A stretch of DNA of 64,000 nucleotides from NCBI RefSeq assembly GCF_014805685.1, contig NC_060896.1, positions 16,739,777-16,803,776 on the forward strand. Reading direction: 5' to 3'. Below the pieces are notes generated by a model. It saw nothing but the letters and a program-made list of their open reading frames with translations, searched no databases and had not been told where the DNA came from. Positions 61,346 through 64,000 of the stretch are shown piece after piece; positions within the stretch are counted from its first letter, which is position 1, and each line of letters begins with the position of its first letter. This stretch comes from Silurus meridionalis (lineage: Eukaryota; Chordata; Actinopteri; Siluriformes; Siluridae). Made by a program: the position numbers and the translations under genes.

Positions 61346-61460
61346 GTGTTTGGGTGCTGAATGTACAATAAATTATGATTGAGTAACTCCCGCTACCTAC
61401 GCGTAATCACTGCTGTAGCACAACCCTATTGTAAAGTTACTGCGAAGCTAGCCCCTCACA

Positions 61461-62210
61461 ATGGCGAAGAGAAAAGTTGATTCTGAAAACAGAGGCTTTC
61501 AAAACCAATAGGATTCTGAGTATATGTTTACTGACATTGCCGGTTAAATTAATTAGAGAATTTAATCTAAAACTTCACTATGACACAAAACATCAGGATA
61601 AGCTGAAAAACCTGAATGCAGAGCAGAAAGTAGAATCTGACATTTCAGCAGACGTTTTTAACCAGAGCAAAATCACAAAGTGAAGCTGCTGTGAAAGCAA
61701 GTTTTATTGTGGCAGTGGAGAATCAGAGACAAATCAGCCTGGCCATTTACCGAGGGAGAGTTTCTGAAGAGCTGCATGATGAAGGTGTGCAACGTCTTGT
61801 GTTTGACAGGAGATATTTTTATGGAGAGCAAAATATTTTAAGTTATTTAAAGTTTCAGTTTATATTTTTTAATGGCATAAGAGCAAAGAAATATGATTGT
61901 TTTGATTTGTTGTTATTTTAACGTTTACTTTAAAGCCCCCTTTTTTTTATCAGGGTTTTTTGCAGCATGTTCATATTTCTAACTTAATAATTTTGACAGG
62001 ATATATTTTTGTGGAGAGCAAAATATTTTAAGTTATTTAAAGTTTAAGTTGATTTATTCTGGAATAATATTCCTGTCTTTTTTATTCATATTTATGTTTA
62101 AAAAAAACATTTTGTTTTAGTGTGTTCAATAAATGTTCATCCTGTTCGGCCAGTGACCTATAGTGTGCTTTAAGTTTTGGCCCCCTGGGCAATTGAGTTT
62201 GACACCCCTG
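61461..62210 (+). pseudogene. hAT (GTF2IRD2-type) transposase remnant
   Basis: Begins at an ATG with MAKRKVDSENRGFQN, the typical opening of this hAT transposase group, related to the C-terminal fusion part of mammalian GTF2IRD2. It then has EFNLKLHYDTKHQDKLKNLN (zinc-finger-like His region), a gap, SEAAVKASFIVAVE and a short tail. The catalytic core and the C-terminal dimerisation domain are missing. The 3' end ...GAGTTTGACACCCCTG (62195-62210) is the right terminus, complementary to the expected CAGGGGTGTCAAACTC. The left terminus is not seen. A 65-bp piece around GAGAGCAAAATATTTTAAGT is duplicated at 61805-61870 and 61995-62055. Confidence 0.75.
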
Positions 62211-62221
62211 ATATAATAAAA

Positions 62222-63870
62222 AATTTTACATTTACATTTGCGGCATTTAGCAAACGCCCTTATCCAGAGCGATGTACAAACGTGCTTTGAGTCTCTAGCA
62301 ATGAATAAATCTACACTGGTATACAAGTTTACAAACTTAATATAAATATAACTCTTGAATTCTACAAGGCAAACTTGGAAAGTGCTAATTTAAGTGTTTC
62401 AGGAAGAGGTAGGGCTTCAATCGTCGCTTGAAGATAGTCAGGGACTCTGCTGTACGGACATCTAGGGGAAGTTCATTCCACCACTTCAGTGCCAAAACAG
62501 AGAAGAGCCTTGAAGTGTACTTACCTCTCATTCTGAGAGAAGGTGGTACCAGTCGAGCAGTGCTGGAGGATCTCGGACAGCGTAGTGCAGTACCAGATGT
62601 GATAAGGTCACTGAGGTAAGATGGCACTGGTCCATTTTTTGGCCTTGTAGGCAAGCATCAGTGTTTTGAATCTGATACGTGCAGCTACTGGAAGCCAGTC
62701 AAGGGAGCGCAGCAGTGGGGTGGTGTGGGAGAACTTGGGCTGATTGAACACAAGCCGCACAGCTGCGTTTTGGATCATTTGCAGTGGACGAATAGCATTC
62801 AGGATAAGACCTGCCAGCAGAGAGTTGTAGTAGTCGAGTCTTGAAATGACAAGAGACTAAACAAGCACCTGGGCATCCTGTGTGGACAGAAATGGTCGAA
62901 TCCTTCGGATGTTGTAGAGAAGAAATCGACAGGAACGAGCCACATTAGTGACATGTGGGAAGAAGGACAGTTCATTGTCCATAATTACCCCAAGGTTGCG
63001 AGCAGTGTCTGAAGGGGGAAACACAGTCATGAAGTGTTATTTGGAGATTTTGACCTGAAGATGAATCACCTGGGATGACCAGCAGTTCTGTTTAGTTGGG
63101 GTTGAGTTTTAGTTGGTGAGCACTTATCCATGTCTGTCAAACATGCCGAGATCCGAGCAGATGCCGTGGTATCTGATGGAGGGAAAGAAAAGATTAGTTG
63201 AGTGTCATCTTCATAGCAGTGGTAAAAACCCATGTGAGGATATGACCAATGGAGAGGGTATAGAGGGAGAAAAGGAGGGGACCAAGTACCTTGTGGGACA
63301 CCAGTGGTGAGTCTGCACGGGGCAGATGTGGATCCCCTCAATGTTACCTGGTATGAGCGACCTTCCAGTTAGAAGGCAAACCATTCCTATGCTGTTCCCT
63401 GGATACCGAGGCTCTTGAGGGTTGACTAAAGAGTCTTGTGGTTGACTGTGTCAAATGCTGCTGAAAGGTCCCTAAAGATAAGGACAGATGACATCTTGGC
63501 TGACCGAGCAGCATGCAGTTTCTCAGAAACAGCCAAAAGGGCCGTCTCTGTGGAATGTGCCGCTTTAGGATCATGGGGGTTGTTTTGTGAGAGGTAGACA
63601 GACAGTTGGTTAAAAACAGTGCGTTCCAGAGATTTGGAAAAAAAAGGAGAGAAGTGATACTGGTCTGTAGTTGTTAATATCTGATGGGTCCAGAGCAGGT
63701 TTCTTCAAGATGGGAATGACCCTTGCTTGCTTGAAGGTAGTTGGTACATAGCCAGATGTTAATGACCCGTTGATGATTGTGGAGATGAAGGGCAGGAGAT
63801 CTTGTGTGACTGTCTGAAGCATAGTTGAAGGGACAGGTGGTGGGATTGCAAGATTGAATGATTTGCAGTA
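62222..63870 (-). pseudogene. L2-type LINE (family 2) with 3' end
   Basis: The 3' end is at 62222 (reverse of TTTTACATTTACATTTGCGG). ORF2 on the minus strand from 63822: LLPFISTIINGSLTSGYVPT and FKQARVIPILKKPALDPSDI (RT fingers), KRPFWLFLRNCMLL, and a missing motif A. Then [10 protein letters not shown] and FYHCYEDDTQLIFSFPPSDT (motif C, reading YEDD) follow. The C-terminal end is at 62654-62385: RLVPPSLRMRGKYTSRLFSV, LALKWWNELPLDVR, FKRRLKPYLF. Same family as 36599-37540; frames are broken. Confidence 0.87.
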
Positions 63871-64000
63871 TCTACCAAAAAGTTTAGCAATGCAGTTTAC
63901 AAAAAAATTAGTTAAACAGTCACTGTACCTGGCAATAGAGAGTGTTAGAGGAGCATTCTGTAGTCAGAACTTCCCAGAGTTTTTCGACAAATTTCTTTGA
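63871..64000. repeat. Dispersed repeat at window end
   Basis: GTCACTGTACCTGGCAATAG and the surrounding 90 bp resemble 15446-15535. It probably continues the L2 or an adjacent element beyond the window. Confidence 0.45.

Larger units (their letters stand above)
60062..61455 (+). mobile_element. LTR element without coding domains (LTR pair)
   Basis: Two related LTR-like blocks. The first starts TGTCAGGGATCC (60062) and the second TGTCATGGAACC (60930). They share CTGACCGCCAG, AAGGTCCCGTTCCGACCTCA and GTTGCTACAGTGATCTA. The second is preceded by the purine tract GAAGGGAGGG. Between them (about 60425-60929) are GC-rich, about 30-bp degenerate repeats and no gag or pol motif. ACAATAAATTATGATTGAG (about 61366) is a possible polyadenylation region. 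Probably a non-autonomous LTR element; the start at 23419 resembles the first LTR. Confidence 0.68.

Noticed and set aside
61121..61360. Repeat protein with YTRV/NPT units
   Set aside because: It lies in an LTR and results from degenerate short repeats; the first LTR does not keep the frame.

Overview
The window reads as an intergenic, transposon-saturated stretch of a teleost fish genome. The evidence is the mix of families: Rex1, CR1/L2-like and RTE LINEs, DIRS1-like YR retrotransposons, chromodomain and other Ty3/Gypsy elements, Tc1-like, hAT and CACTA-like DNA transposons. Introns, poly-A/microsatellite LINE tails and AT-rich spacers fit as well. The repertoire suggests an otophysan (catfish- or characin-type) fish, but this is only an inference. 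I found no intact host gene and no rRNA, tRNA, CRISPR array or bacterial-type operon. The single candidate host-gene piece is a well-signalled 108-bp exon at 40911-41018.

Layout. 1-337: 3' end of an RTE LINE. 1043-1720: DIRS1-like remnant. 2827-3712: hAT derivative with half of a BED finger and a perfect 8-bp target duplication. 3988-6161: CR1-like LINE (-). 6199-7080: chromodomain Gypsy fragment. 7850-8725: second DIRS piece. 8744-8861: SINE-like copy sharing the RTE 3' end. 10430-10739: Tc1 remnant. 11181-13626: deleted copy A of a CACTA-like element. 13990-14600: LTR-family debris with minisatellites. 17222-19967: Gypsy deletion derivative with LTRs and a 5-bp TSD. 21254-23085: Rex1 LINE (-). 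23419-25800: LTR debris, a 30-bp minisatellite and LINE pieces. 28645-29340: Tc1 remnant scarred by hairpins. 29997-35225: CR1-like LINE (-) split by a nearly full-length RTE LINE (30364-33275) with a 16-bp TSD. 35332-36598: Tc1-like element. 36599-37540: L2 (-). 37938-38959: small LTR element. 39913-40640: second hAT copy. 41478-45655: nearly intact Gypsy element. 47285-59900: an L2 LINE (-) interrupted by a complete TIR-bounded CACTA-like element (47443-56989), itself interrupted by a CR1-like LINE (53265-56183). 60062-61460: LTR pair. 61461-62210: hAT (GTF2IRD2-type) remnant. 62222-63870: another L2 (-).

The most coherent system is the CACTA-like element copy B. It has about 38-bp terminal inverted repeats, subterminal arrays of a GGGCC(C) motif, a tnp2-like transposase and a separate multi-exon accessory gene whose last exon resembles the DUF4806 C-terminus. 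This matches the two-protein logic of plant En/Spm (transposase plus subterminal-repeat-binding protein). Copy A keeps the right terminus and the last accessory exon, and it supplies an unoccupied reference for the LINE insertion in copy B.

A second theme is mechanism. Several elements carry near-perfect palindromes (29175-29294, 35411-35577, 35586-35639, 38932-39009, 56427-56669). Where a relative is visible or remembered, only one arm is present, as expected for template-switch mutation.
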